Shown one piece after another: positions 12,517-24,100 of a DNA stretch of 64,000 nucleotides; positions within the stretch are counted from its first letter, which is position 1; every line of letters begins with the position of its first letter. The translations under genes were made by a program, and so were the position numbers. The notes below the pieces were generated by a model, which worked only from the letters and a program-made list of their open reading frames with translations, ran no database searches and was not told where the DNA came from. This DNA comes from Aselliscus stoliczkanus (Eukaryota > Chordata > Mammalia > Chiroptera > Hipposideridae), in NCBI GenBank assembly GCA_033961575.1, contig CM066729.1:97529001-97593000 (forward strand). Reading direction: 5' to 3'.

Positions 12517-12575
12517 TTATTTTGTTCTGTTTTGTTTTTGTTTTTTTGAGGGCAGTGTCACTGGCCCTCATATGT
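12517..12575 (-). mobile_element. 5'-truncated short-form SINE with 16-bp target duplication
   Basis: Only the last 26 or so bases of the short SINE form (atgagggccagtgacactgccctc on the minus strand) and its A-rich tail (tttttttgtttttg... on the plus strand) are present. The insertion is flanked by perfect copies of attaccccttatttta at 12501-12516 and 12576-12591. This is a clean 5'-truncated, LINE-1-style insertion. Confidence 0.93.
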
Positions 12576-12591
12576 ATTACCCCTTATTTTA

Positions 12592-13500
12592 GAAAAAGGC
12601 CATAATGGGTTTTCCAACTATGTCTTGCATTTAAAAACAAAAGAGTTAGTATAAATGTTCATAATGAGCATTAACACTATACACCAGGAAATCCTTGATT
12701 TCACAGAATAAGTAACTGGAACTCTCCCTTTCCCCCTCCCAATTTTTGGGCATTTAACCTCAATTTGCTATTTAGGCTCTGTGGTGCTGACATTTAGGGT
12801 GTACTCTGAGATGGTATATTTTAGCTCATTTACTCACTTGACAAACCTGTACACCTGGGTACATATTGTATACACGACCCACTCAGAGTCAGAACGGTAT
12901 TAATCCAAAGGTCAATGAGGCAGAAGCCCTGTGATAAGGTCACCCCCCCATCCAGTAACACATGGGTAGAATTCAGAGTGATGAGGGCTGGGATGTGGGT
13001 TTGCACAAGGAGAAGAACCTGACCCAGCGCTGGGGAGAAGGCGTGCTAGGCGAGTCGGATCTGGAAGAGGCCTCCTGCAGGAATGCTACCTATCTATTCA
13101 GAACAAGTAGAGGGACATTGGAAAAGACTGTTACAGACAGAGGGCTGGGGGATACCAAAGTCTAGGAAATTTAGAAATAATCAAAAACATGGCACCTCCA
13201 CAATATAAATCAAAGTGGCTGCCTCGCCTAACACACATTCCTTTGTGCTGCAGCCTCCCTCCCTTTCTCTCATGCCAGCAGACAAGTAGGCTGCAGGACC
13301 TCTCAGGATCTCCACTGGAAAATTCCTTCTCAATGGAAAGCACTTCAGTTCACGGCACCCCCTCACCTGTGCATTGGTCAGAAATCAGCTCAGTACCTCC
13401 TTCCTCAGAAAATTCTCTGCTCACTCCTCAGACTGGGTTGGAGCTTTCATCAGTCCCTGGCCATCATAACTCCCTTCCTTTGTTATGCTGACTGCACTAA
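12592..13500. other. Non-coding sequence, locally GC-rich
   Basis: The 12960-13080 segment has several CpGs and is GC-richer than its surroundings, but no family or promoter motif is recognisable. The open frame at 13189-13491 (100 codons, rich in S/P) and its antisense companions have no recognisable domain. Confidence 0.4.
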
Positions 13501-13504
13501 TAAT

Positions 13505-13705
13505 ATTAATAGCTACAACCATTGCGTGCCAGACTGTATTTCTGTATTTAATCTTCACAACAACCCTTTGAAATATGGTGTAGAGGTATGGCGGGAAACT
13601 TGGCCCAGTTCACACTGTTACTAATTGATGGAGCCAGGATTTGAACAAAGATCCTGAATCTATGCTCTCAGCCAGTAACTACACTGTACCACCTCTCTGC
13701 AGTCA
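13505..13705 (+). repeat. MIR SINE
   Basis: Contains 'tgtatttaatcttcacaacaaccctttgaaatatggt', '...cttggcccagttcacactgttactaattgatggagccaggatttgaacaaagatcctga' and '...cagccagtaactacactgtaccacctctctgc', which follow the MIR consensus from middle to 3' end. Confidence 0.85.
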
Positions 13706-13889
13706 GAAAGTGGAAACCTGTATGTGTGTGCACACCCATGTGGTAGCGATGGACAGAGGATAAAAAGAGAGATTCTTTTAAATTTATTTCTCATACACTA
13801 AAATTGTAATCTTCGTCAAGTACGAAGCCATATTTCTTTTGTTGGGTATTTATCCTCAGTGGCTATTTCAATATTCAAAAACACTTATA

Positions 13890-13983
13890 GGGAGGGAGGG
13901 AAGGAGGGAGGGAGGCAGGGAGGGAGGGAGGGAGGGAGGAAGACAGAGAGAGAGAGGTGGGAAGAGAGGAAGGAAGGGAGGTT
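13890..13983. repeat. (GGGA)n purine-rich microsatellite
   Basis: Imperfect GGGA/GGAA units, then GAGAGA and GGAAGGAAGGGAGG. The strand is almost entirely purine, so it is a candidate for G-rich or H-DNA structure. Confidence 0.95.
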
Positions 13984-14924
13984 AACAAGAAATGAAGACT
14001 GAGAGGTAAACACGGACAGTTATAATGGCCTTGGATGCTGTGCTAAGGAATTTAGGCTTCATTTCGAAAGCCAGTCATTGAGGGAGAAAAGTTAAACAGC
14101 ATGATCATATTTGTGTCCTAAATCATTCTTAACAATGATTAATGGGAGGCAATACTGGAGCAGTAGAAAAATTAAAATTAAAGGACACTAGTTGGATAAA
14201 AGGAGGCAAGTTAAAAATTTGCTTACCAGAATTTTTAAAAATCGCGGAAATATAGGATAAAACACACCAAAAAGCACTTCCAGGTGTAAACCAGTAAAAT
14301 TATAATGCGGCAGGTTTTGCAAGCTCTACAGGCAACTGTTTTAAACTAAAAGCTCAAATACTTGACTCTAATTGAAGATCAATTCATTCCAAAATATAAA
14401 CTAAATGTTCAACACTGATTAAAAATCGCTTTGTTCATAGTGTCTTCCATAAAAAGATGTAACTTTTGAATACTTTGTTCAGTGTTGGAAATGAGCTTCA
14501 AAAAATATTCATAAAAATAGCAATTTTACTCCCATAGAGATAATTTCAACTGTCATGATTATGGTTCTTGAGGAAGTTCTCTGATTCACTGATAAACTAA
14601 CTGAATTTAGGCTAGGCAACACATGGAAATGACTATTATACCTGCTGACATGTCTTTTTTTACAAATGATTTAAGAAAGCTAAAGAAAATACACAAATTG
14701 TAATATGATCTAACTTGATTTACTTCTCTTAACACTGATATCTATAATACTGGAGAGATATTTAGAAAGTTGCATTTTTGTCCTTATCAGAAACTAAACT
14801 AACTAAATTCTGTCATACAGAACAATTTGTTAAACAAATGCAGCAAATTAGAATGAACTCAAATTTTTACTCAATTCTATAGGTGAAGGGGTGAAAAGGT
14901 ACAAACCTTCAGTTATAAAATAAT
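13984..14924. other. Non-coding sequence
   Basis: AT-rich and unique-looking, with 'ctaaggaatttaggcttcatttcgaaagccagtcattgaggg' near 14042 that may be part of an eroded L2. No gene. Confidence 0.4.
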
Positions 14925-15024
14925 TAAATCCTGGGTTGTAATGTACAGCATAGGGAATATAGTTTAAAATGCTGTATTGTCTATTTGAAACTTGCAAAGG
15001 GAGTCCAGCTTAAAAGTTGTCATC
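14925..15024 (+). mobile_element. LINE-1 3' UTR, first half (split by a SINE)
   Basis: 'ttgtaatgtacagcatagggaatatagtttaaaatgctgtattgtctatttgaaacttgcaaagggagtccagcttaaaagttgtcatc' is the classic older L1 3' UTR segment. The continuation is found after the SINE, at 15602-15755. Confidence 0.8.
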
Positions 15025-15588
15025 CGGGGCCGGCAGAGTGGCCCAGTTAGTTAAAAGTTGCTTTAGAGTGCGAGCTCTGAGCAATAGGGCCACTGGTTCA
15101 ATTCCCACATGGGTCAGTAATGCTGGACCCGAGCTGAGCTGTCACGGAGCTGCCAACAGGTGGCAGGATTGCTCAGCTGGTGTAACAACAAGATTGCCTG
15201 TTCAATGGTGGGCTACGCCTGCCTGCAACAAAGACTGAACTCAGCACCTTGAACTAAGCTGCCGCCTGGATGGCTCAGAGGATAGAGCGTGTGCTCTTAA
15301 CAACAAGGCTGTTGGTTCAACTCCTGCATGGGATGGTGACTACGCCCACCCACAACTAAGAGAGGGTGGCTATGCCCACCCGCAACTAAGATTGAACACA
15401 GCACCTTGAGCTTAGAGGCCACGAGCTGCCACTGGGAAGCCAGATGGTGACTGGCACCTTCCACACGAAGATTGAAGAACAACTTGGCTGGTCCCCTTCC
15501 CCAACTCCCCAACACTGTTCCCCTCCCCCCATTCCCCCCCAAAATCTTTAAATATATACATATTGAATAGAATGTTTGTAAAAAATAA
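15025..15588 (+). mobile_element. Dimeric tRNA-derived SINE inserted in LINE-1
   Basis: Two tRNA-like units are joined. The first is 'ggggccggcagagtggcccagttagttaaaagttgc...ggttcaattcccacatggg'. The second starts near 15270: 'gcctggatggctcagaggatagagcgtgtgctcttaac...ggttcaactcctgcatggga'. A pyrimidine-rich 3' end 'ccccttccccaactccccaacactgttcccctcccc' then leads into an A-rich tail. An imperfect duplication (aaaagttgtcatc at 15012-15024, aaaacaagtcatc at 15589-15601) flanks it. A 73-codon open frame inside is not a gene. Confidence 0.85.
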
Positions 15589-15601
15589 AAAACAAGTCAT
15601 C

Positions 15602-15755
15602 AGAGGAGAGGAAAAATACTGTAACTACTTGTGGTAATGGATATTAACCAGACATTGTGATCATTTAACAAAATATACATATATCAAATCATGCTGTACA
15701 CCTGAAATTGCTGTTATATGTCAATTATATCTCACTAAAAATAAAATTCTAATGA
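15602..15755 (+). mobile_element. LINE-1 3' UTR, second half
   Basis: 'aactacttgtggtaatggatattaaccagacattgtgatcatttaac...catatatcaaatcatgctgtacacctgaaattgctgttatatgtcaattatatctcactaaaaataaaa' continues the older L1 3' end interrupted by the dimeric SINE. It ends in an A-rich tail. Confidence 0.85.
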
Positions 15756-17255
15756 AGAAAATCTATCAGTTCTATACATATGTATTTTGTAACTCAGATT
15801 TTTTTTTAACTAAGGAATTTCACATTTTAAAAAAATTAGAGCTTCTCACGTATAAACTTTAAATTCACCTAAAGTAGTTTTTATAATATGAAACAATTCT
15901 TTCCTTCAACTTCGTTTTACCCTGAGTGGTTACTATTCTTGTTTCTAAGAGGATGAGGCCTCTTTTGTTTGTTTGCTTGTTTGTTTGTTTGTTTGTTTTT
16001 AGTGGGCTTTGAAACATCATTTAAGGGAATGGTCCATGTGATGTCAGTGCTTTCTTTGTTGAAGTTCCACTGAATCACCCTAAGATAAATGAAATTTTCT
16101 TCTTCAATCCAAGGCTTAATTATGGTAATTAGTCTGTGCAATTTGTAAAGTTTGGCAGCCAATTCAGGTCCTAATATGCATAAGCCTCTTTCTGCTACAA
16201 ATTGAGTAGGTTTTAATCAGTTTTTAAAAGACAGTGTCGTACTGTGGCCTGCGTGCCATACTCTTAGATTGTGAGATTGAATGTTATTTCAAACTGCTAC
16301 ATCATTAGCAGTTTTCAAATTTTTAATATTCATGAAGCTTTCATCTTAGCATTAATCCCCCAGCATCTGTGATTATGATGGGCACTTTGGGGATCTGTCT
16401 ATTGTGTGTCTGTGGAAAATGAAAAGGCCCAGCAGCTCCTGGCAGTAAATTAACCCTCACAATGCCACTTGGTGCCAAATGCCTTTTGAAACGGTGCCTT
16501 CTGCTCCATGCCTTTCTGTTCAGATTTCACACTCGTGTTTGATTCCCTCAACAGACTCATGCTTCACTTTATTCTGACAGCCATCTGTGACACTATGGGG
16601 TTCTCTCTCCCTCTTTTTCATTCAAAAGCCATATCTTTCACCAGTTTTTGTTTTGTGTGTTTTTTTTTTCTTAAAATGGGCATGTTAATCAAATGAAAAA
16701 AAAGAGCCCCGGGCACTAATTCCTATTTCATTATGTGGATGTTTATGCACATTGAGGGAATTTGTAGAAACATACACAATTAATTTCTTGACAACGCTTC
16801 TTCAGAATAAATCCTTGAACCACCAATAATTTCTTCACTTACTGCTGTTTTCCAAACCTACTTCAGTTTCTCTGAAACTATTACTCTCTTTAAAATTAGT
16901 TTCAGTTATTAGGTTTTCATATTTTAAATAGATAAATTGGAACTCTTAAAAAAGGAATGAATAGAACGTGCCTAGTTTTACTGAGTACACATCTTTTACC
17001 AGCCAATGTTTGTCTTTAAAAAAATAGATGTACAGATGGAGGGGTAGCCAAATTCAAACTGCGAAAAATTGAGGTAAAAATTGATACTTTCTTTCTAATT
17101 TTTAGTAATAATTTATTTTCTACTCTAAAACATCCTTTACTCTTACAGGGAAAATAGAGCTTCTAATTAGTTATATGACATTGTATACAATAAGACAGAA
17201 GTATTTTACTTAACAATCTTTCAAAAAAAATCTTATTTCTGAAAAAATATCAGAG
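15756..17255. other. Unique non-coding sequence; candidate conserved block
   Basis: A (TTTG)n run lies at 15964-15998. The block at about 16160-16520 is high-complexity, free of recognised repeats and rich in homeodomain-like TAAT/ATTA words, unlike neighbouring low-complexity DNA. No gene recognised. An 81-codon minus frame (15917-16162) is interrupted by the TTTG run and looks fortuitous. Confidence 0.4.
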
Positions 17256-17449
17256 ATATCATTTATTTTATTTTATTTTATTATTTTATTTTGATTAGAT
17301 TAGGTGTAAAAAACAATGTAATAATAGTTAGACATTTATATCCCTCACAAAGTGATAACCCCCCTCCACCAATCTACTACCCCTCTGACATCGTACATAG
17401 CTGTTACAATTCCATTGACTCTATTCCCTAAGCTGTACCCACATCCCGT

Positions 17450-17520
<71 letters not shown>

Positions 17521-17741
17521 TAGTTGACATTCAATCTTTTTCAACTCCAGCTTCAGGTGTATAGCGCAGTGGTCGGTCATCTAACACAGTCTATGAAGTG
17601 ATCTCCTTGATTAGTCCAGTACCCATCTGGCACCTTACATAATCTTTACATTGTTGATTATATTTCTCAAACTGTACTTCATATCCCTTGACAATGTTGT
17701 GACTACTAATTTGTGCCAGAATTATTTCTTAAATTACAAGT
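17256..17741 (-). mobile_element. LINE-1 3' UTR, 5'-truncated
   Basis: It starts with the reversed A-rich tail (ttattttattttatttta...). It continues with the minus-strand L1 3' UTR: 'gttagacatttatatccctcacaaagtgataac', 'ctactacccctctgacatcgtacatagctgttacaattcc', then a repeated 3'-UTR unit 'ttgacattcaatctttttcaactccagcttcaggtgtatagcgcagtgg...gtacccatctggcacc'. A possible 9-bp duplication aatatcaga lies at 17247-17255 and 17742-17750. A TC/TA microsatellite sits inside. Confidence 0.85.
17452..17516. repeat. Compound (TC)n(TA)n microsatellite
   Basis: A pure TC run to 17480 is followed by a pure TA run to about 17516. It lies inside the minus-strand LINE-1 3' UTR, at the position where related copies carry a short TATATA stretch, so it grew from element sequence. 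Confidence 0.95.
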
Positions 17742-17946
17742 AATATCAGAACTAAAATAAAATAGAATCATCACATTTAAATATAATCTTAAAGAATACA
17801 CATCACATTGTGAAGATTATGAAAGAGTAGTTCAGAAAGAACTTCAGGCAGTGGAAGCCAGCAATACTTTTTAGAAAACAAGAGGGGCAAGGATGAGAAC
17901 CAAGTCCCTGGATAAGCTGGGGAGTGCTCTCAAAAAGCCATGTTCA

Positions 17947-18392
17947 GGGCCGGCCGAGTGGCGCATTGGTTAAGCGCTGGTTTTGGGATGCCAGCGGCCC
18001 CGGTTCGGATCCCACATAAGGGCCAGTGACACTGCCCTCTACAGCTAACAACAGCTCCACCTGGAGCTGGGCTGTGCGAGCCCCGGTGATGGTGTGGGCT
18101 GCAGCCCCTGCTGCAGTGGGCTGCCATGGGCTACAGTGAGTGGCCTGCAGCCAGCATGAGCGGCTGGCAGCCAAGCGTGAGCTGCCAATAGCCGCGATGA
18201 GCGACATCCAGAGGCCAGCGACCGATCTGCCTCATTCGGGAAGAGCGCAATGACCATACCAACAGTGAAGCAACATCCTCCGCAACTAAACTGAAGAACA
18301 AGAAGACGGCAACTTGTCTGTTCCCCTTCTCCGATTCCCCAACGCTGTTCCCCTCCACCAATTCCCCAATAAAAAAAAAAATTAAAAAAAAA
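17947..18392 (+). mobile_element. Full-length long-form tRNA-headed SINE
   Basis: The clearest long copy. Head 'gggccggccgagtggcgcattggttaagcgctgg', then 'ggttcggatcccacataagggccagtgacactgccctctacagc', a GC-rich body, 'ctgaagaacaagaagacggcaacttgtctgttccccttct', then 'attccccaataaaaaa'. The duplication aaaaagccatgttca is at 17932-17946 and 18393-18407. Four overlapping minus-strand open frames of 65-87 codons are SINE translations. Confidence 0.97.
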
Positions 18393-18407
18393 AAAAAGCC
18401 ATGTTCA

Positions 18408-18791
18408 ATTTATGTGAAAGAAATAGCTTCAGTTATCAAAGACATTCTTACTTCCTGAAGTCCCTCATATTTCTTTTGAATGTAAGATAAGATAGCTCTG
18501 TAATGTTGTCCTTTAGTCAATGTGATAAAATCATTATCTGTGGCCTTCTAAGGTGGGGGAGGTATGGAATGGAAACCCTTGGGTGACAGAAATGGAGGGT
18601 AGCAGGGAAAAGGTTGGAGTGGAAGGTCTGCCCATCCTGTGTACCCCAGCCCCTTGACCTTGTAGAGAGGACAAGGTTATTGGAATGGAGAGTGATCTGC
18701 CCTGGAAGAGTGTTCCATTGAGGCAATACACTTGTCAGTAAAGCACTAAGAATTTGGGCTCCAAAATGGGAGCAATTAATAAAGATCAATT
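18408..18791. other. Non-coding sequence
   Basis: Unique-looking. Two overlapping minus open frames (18517-18789) show no recognisable motif. Confidence 0.45.
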
Positions 18792-18804
18792 ATGGTAGGC
18801 CTAA

Positions 18805-18977
18805 GGGCCAGCTGAGTGGCTCAGTTGGTTAAGAGCTTGCTCAGGAGTGCGAGCCGAGCTCTGAGCAACAGCAGTTCGATGCCCAGCCCGAGCTGAGCTG
18901 CCGTTCAGCTGCAAACAGGTGGCAGGATGGCTCAGCTAAAAAAAAAAAATAACAATAATAATAATAATAATAAAATA
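18805..18977 (+). mobile_element. Monomeric tRNA-derived SINE related to the dimer's first unit
   Basis: 'gggccagctgagtggctcagttggttaagagcttgctcaggagtgcgagccgagctctgagcaac...gagctgagctgcc...caggtggcaggatggctcagctaaaa' matches the first unit of the dimeric SINE at 15025, then ends in an A/AAT tail. The target duplication atggtaggcctaa is at 18792-18804 and 18978-18990. Confidence 0.93.
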
Positions 18978-18990
18978 ATGGTAGGCCTAA

Positions 18991-21122
18991 AAATTTCAGG
19001 CAGGGTTAAGTGTATATCTCACCTTTGAAAAGTATAAAATTTAGTGGATACAGCCTTGTATATTTAATGCCATTGAGACCTATGTTTATTATTCTGATGA
19101 ATTGAAAGTAGAAGCTGAGGTTCCCTTTTGGTCCAGTGATGCTAGATGTGATTAGCATAACAATACAGAAAGAAAATTTTGCAGAAAAACTGAAATATTA
19201 TACAACTAGCTATTTTTTTGCAAAAAATTATATTCTATAAAGTGTCTAATTTGAACTTTTCCAAATTCTACCCCATAATAATATAATAAAACATGTATTT
19301 TCTCCAAGAATATAAGTTATTTTGGCCTAATTGTGTGAAGCCCAGAGATACTTAACTAATATGTTCAACAGAATTTGAGATTTACATTTACTAATGACAA
19401 TATTTTAAATTGTATTAATGGAAATGAAATTTAAATTATAGGTGAATCCTAAAACAGATATTGTACCATTCTGAATATGGAGGAAGAAAATACTGGTTAA
19501 AATATGCTTAATCCTAAAAATGTTTTAAATAAATAATTGGAGGAAATCATTAATGTGGATGGTTTTGTTGTCAAACTTTAGTTATTTCTTAATATTATTT
19601 AGAAAGTTTAGCAAAATACGTAGCTATTCTTTTAGGTGATGACCTTAAACAGAAATCAGACATCTTCTGTAGCTTTATCTTTGGACATAAGGAGTAATAT
19701 AAATATGCGTTGAACAACATTAAGGCAAAGGATACATGAGCTTTCCTAAAGTGTATTATTTGAACACACCCTCAAACTTCCGGAATTTCCTTGACAACAC
19801 ATAGCCTGGAAGACTTTAGGCAGCTGGAGGTCTCTTGGGCTTAGAGATCTGGCTCTGTTTCATCTTTTTTGCTGTTCTTTTGATATAAACTGGAATGACC
19901 GCAAGGTAGCCGATGGATTAGCCTACACTTCAAGGGGTTGAGTGTGAAAGGGTAAGAAGGGAAAGGAAGACAGCCAGAACAGTGCCAGACACCCCTTTGT
20001 TTATTAGTTTCTAAAACCATGATTTTCATCTTTTAAATGGAGCGATGCAATTCACATGGCACATGTTTAGTATTGTAACATTTCATCCTTAGTTTTGAGA
20101 AGCAAATACAAAAGGAATAAGAATCATATGCTAATAATGTTTATTAAGTTAGTGATTAACTTCATTAATCATTGTGGCTGAAAATGATTCTTGTCTCATA
20201 GTTAGATATAAAGAATACATCTTAGAAGAATATCTGTGGTTGGCTAGAAGAAAGTCATAAACACAATCTCTATTGTGTTAACTGTAGGATATTTTTTTTC
20301 TGAACATTTCAACACAAATTATAATAATCAAGAATTTTAAGCAGTATCTTATGTTTGTGACTAATGTGGCCCAGATAAACTTGAGAGAAGTTTTCATTAT
20401 TTGGATAGAAAGGTATTTTAGACTGAAAGAGGAAGTGTCAAAAGCAAAAAGAAAATACACTTAAGTGTATGGCATATCCTAGAAATGGTGAGCACTGAAA
20501 ATGTAAAGAGTACCACAATTCACGGGGTAGATGGAATAGGAAAGAAACTTGAAACAAATATAGTTTAGGATTAAAATATAAAATAATGGAATGCACATTT
20601 ATAATGAGGAGCTATGCAGTTTTGTACCTCTCTTTTACTGCAACTATAGGTTAAGTATGGGATTGCTCCAAATTAACAAATAGGACAGTGTGATGACCCC
20701 ACCATCAGAGAACTTTGTAATCAGCTCTGCCCTGTTGAACGTTCCAGGTCCCTACAGAGGGATTGTGGGGGGATGAGGGTCCAGAAAGAGCACTTTTCCA
20801 GAGATGCTGTCTTCTGAAGGGGCCATTAAATACAGAGTATTGGGGCATTTGACTTAATAGAATAAGGTGATTTAGTTAAAATAATAAAGATGTTTTACTT
20901 TTAGAAATAGAAGAGGATTGTTTCTTTTGTTTATTTGCTTGGGTATTTTAGTAGTCATTACCATTCAATGATCAGGATTTGATCCAAGCCACTACAAATA
21001 CATGTAGAATCAAAAATAGTTTCTCATAAGTGATCAATATGCTTTTATCTAATAAACATTATGAATTAGTAATTCATTGGGTCATGTTTTTCACAGTGGC
21101 TGTAAGAAACTTAGCAGGCTTT
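18991..21122. other. AT-rich non-coding sequence
   Basis: No gene or clear repeat. The 20690-20830 segment is less AT-rich and higher in complexity. Short minus frames at 19841-20029 and 20278-20460 have no family resemblance. Confidence 0.45.
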
Positions 21123-21154
21123 AATAACTTTTGTTCTTGTTTTTATTCTTGACC

Positions 21155-24100
21155 GTACATGAATGGATTTATTTCTGGGCTCTCTATTCTGTTCCATTGA
21201 TCTATGTGTCTGTTTCTATGTCAATACCATACTGTTTTGATTACTGTAGCCTTGTAATATGATTTGAAGTCGGGTAGCATGATTCCCCCTACTTTGTTCT
21301 TATTTCTCAGGATTTCCATGGCTATTCGGGGTCTTTTATGGTTCCATATAAATTTTAGTATTATATTTTCTATTTCTGTAAACAAATGCCCTTGGTAGTT
21401 TGATAGGAATTGCATTGAATCTATATATTGCTTTAGGCAGTATGGACATTTTAACTATATTAATTCTTCCTATCCATGAGCATGGTAAGTGTTTCCATTT
21501 ATTTGTATCTTCCATAATTTCTCTCTTTAGTATCTTATAATTTTCTGAGTACAGGTCTTTTATTTCTTTGGTTAAATTTATTTCTAATTATTTTATAGTT
21601 CTTGAAGCAATTGTAAATGGGACTGTTTTCTTAATTTTTCCTTCTGAAAGTTTGTTATTGGTGTACACAAATGCACCAATTTCTGAATATTGATTTTGTA
21701 TCCTGCTACTTTGCTGAATTCATTTATCAATTCCAATAGTTTTTGGTGGAGTCTTTGGGGTTCTCTATGCATAGTATCATGTCATATGCATATAATGACA
21801 ATTTTACTTCCCCCATACCTATTTGGATGCCTTTTATATCTTTTTCTTTTCTGATTGCTGTGGCTAGAACTTCCAGAACTATGTTGAATAAAAGTGAAGA
21901 AAGTGGACAGTCATGTCTTGTTCCTGATCTTAAGGGGAATGGTTTTAGCTTTTCCCCACTGAGTATGATGTTAGTTGTGTATTTATCATATATAGTCCTT
22001 ATTATGTTGATGCATGATCCCTCTATTCCCACTTTGCTAAGAGTTTTTATCATAAATGGCTGCTGGAGTTTGTCAAATGCTTTTTCTGCATCTATTGATA
22101 TGACCATGTGATTTTTATTTTTCAATTTGTTGATGGTGTATCACATTAACTGATTTGCAAATATTGAATCAACCTTGTGTACTAGGGGTGAACCCTACTT
22201 GATCATGATGTGTGATTTTTAAAAATATATTGCTGAATTCTGTTTGCTAATATTTTGTTGAAGATTTTTGCATCTATGTTCATCAGGGATATTGGCTTGT
22301 AGTTTTCCTTTTTTGTGCTGTCCTTGTCTGGTTTTGGAATCAGGGAGATAGTGGCCTCATAGAAAGAGTTTGGGAGCCTTCCCTCCTTCTGGATTTTTTG
22401 AAATAGTTTGTGTAGAATAGGTGATAATTCTTTTTTGAATGTCTGGTAAAATTCACTTGTGAAGCCATCTGGTCCAGGGCTTCTGTTTGTTGGTAGCTTG
22501 TTGATTACTGATTCTATTTCATTGGTGGTAATCGGTCTATTCAAATTTTCTGTTTCTTATTGAATTAGCTTTGAAAGGTGTATGCTTCTAGAAAATTATC
22601 AATTTCTTCCAGATTGCCAAATTTGTTGCATATAGTTGCTCATAGTAATTTCTTAAAATCTTTTGTATTTCTGCGGTGTTTGTTGTCACTTCCCTTTTTA
22701 CATTCCTGATTTTACTAATTTGAGTCCTCTTTTTTTGTTGTTGAGTCTAGCTAGAAGTATGTCAATTTTGTTTATCTTCTCAAAACACCAGCTCTTGGTT
22801 TTATTGATCTTTTGTATTGCTTTTCTGGTCTATATTTCATTTATTTCCACTCTGGTCTTTATTATCTCCTTCTTTGTACATCTTTGGGCTTATTTTGCTG
22901 TTATTTTTCCAGTTCCCTGAGGTGTAATGATAACCTGTTGATTTCAGATTTTTCTTGCTTCTTCAGGTAGGCCTGCACTGCTATGAACTACCCTCTTAGG
23001 ACTGCTTTTGCTGCATCCCAAAGATTCGGGGTTGTGGTGCTTTCATTTTCATTTGTTTCGAGGTATCTTTTGATTTCTTCCTTGATCTCATTTTTGACCC
23101 ACTCACTATTTAGTAATATGTTATTCGACCTCCATGTATTTTTGTGTTTCCCAGTTTTTTTCTTGTAGTTGATTTTTAATTTCATAGCACTGTGGTCAGA
23201 GAAGATACTTGATATGATTTCAATTTTCTTAAATTTATTGAGACTTGTTTTGTGGCCTAACATGTGGTCTATCTTGGAGAACGTTCCATGTGCACTTGAG
23301 AAGAATGTATATTCTGTAGTTTTGGGATGAAATGCTGTGAATATATCAGTTAAATCCAGCTGGTCTAATGTGTCATTTAAGGTCACTCTTTCTGTGTTGA
23401 TTTTCTGTCTGGAGGATCTGTCCATTGGTGACAACGAGGTGTTGAAGTCCCCTACTATGACACTGTTACTGTTGATCTCAGTCTTTATGTCTGTCAATAT
23501 CTGTTTTATATATTTAAGAGCTCATATGTTAGGTGCATAAATGTTTACTAGGGTTATGTCCTCTTGTTGGATCGATTCCTTTATTATTATGAAGTGCACT
23601 TCTTTGTTCTTTATTATAGTCTTCAAGTTAAAGTCTATTTTATCTGATCTAACTATTGCCACTTCAGCTGTTTTTCTCAGTTGCATTTGCATGAAATAAT
23701 TTACCCATCCCTTTACTTTCAGTCTCTATGTGTCTTTTGATCTGAGGTGAGTCTCTTGTATACAGCATATGCAAGGGTCTTGCTTTCTTATCCATTCAGC
23801 CACCCTATGTCTTTTTTTTTAAATTTTATTGGGGAATTGGGGGAGAGGATTAATGCTGGGGAACCGGGGAAGGGGAACAGACAAGTTGCTGTCCCTTCAT
23901 TCTTCAGTCCAGCTGTGGAGGACACCACCCCACTGGACCACGTTGGCACCATCATTGCGTTCCTCTCGGGTGAGGCAGATCGGTAGCCGGCCTCTGGACG
24001 GCCACTCACAGCGGCTCTTGGGAGCTCACACCAGCTGCCAGCTGCTCACTCTGGCTGCCGGCCACTCACTGTAGCCTATGGCAGCCCACTGCAGCAGAAG

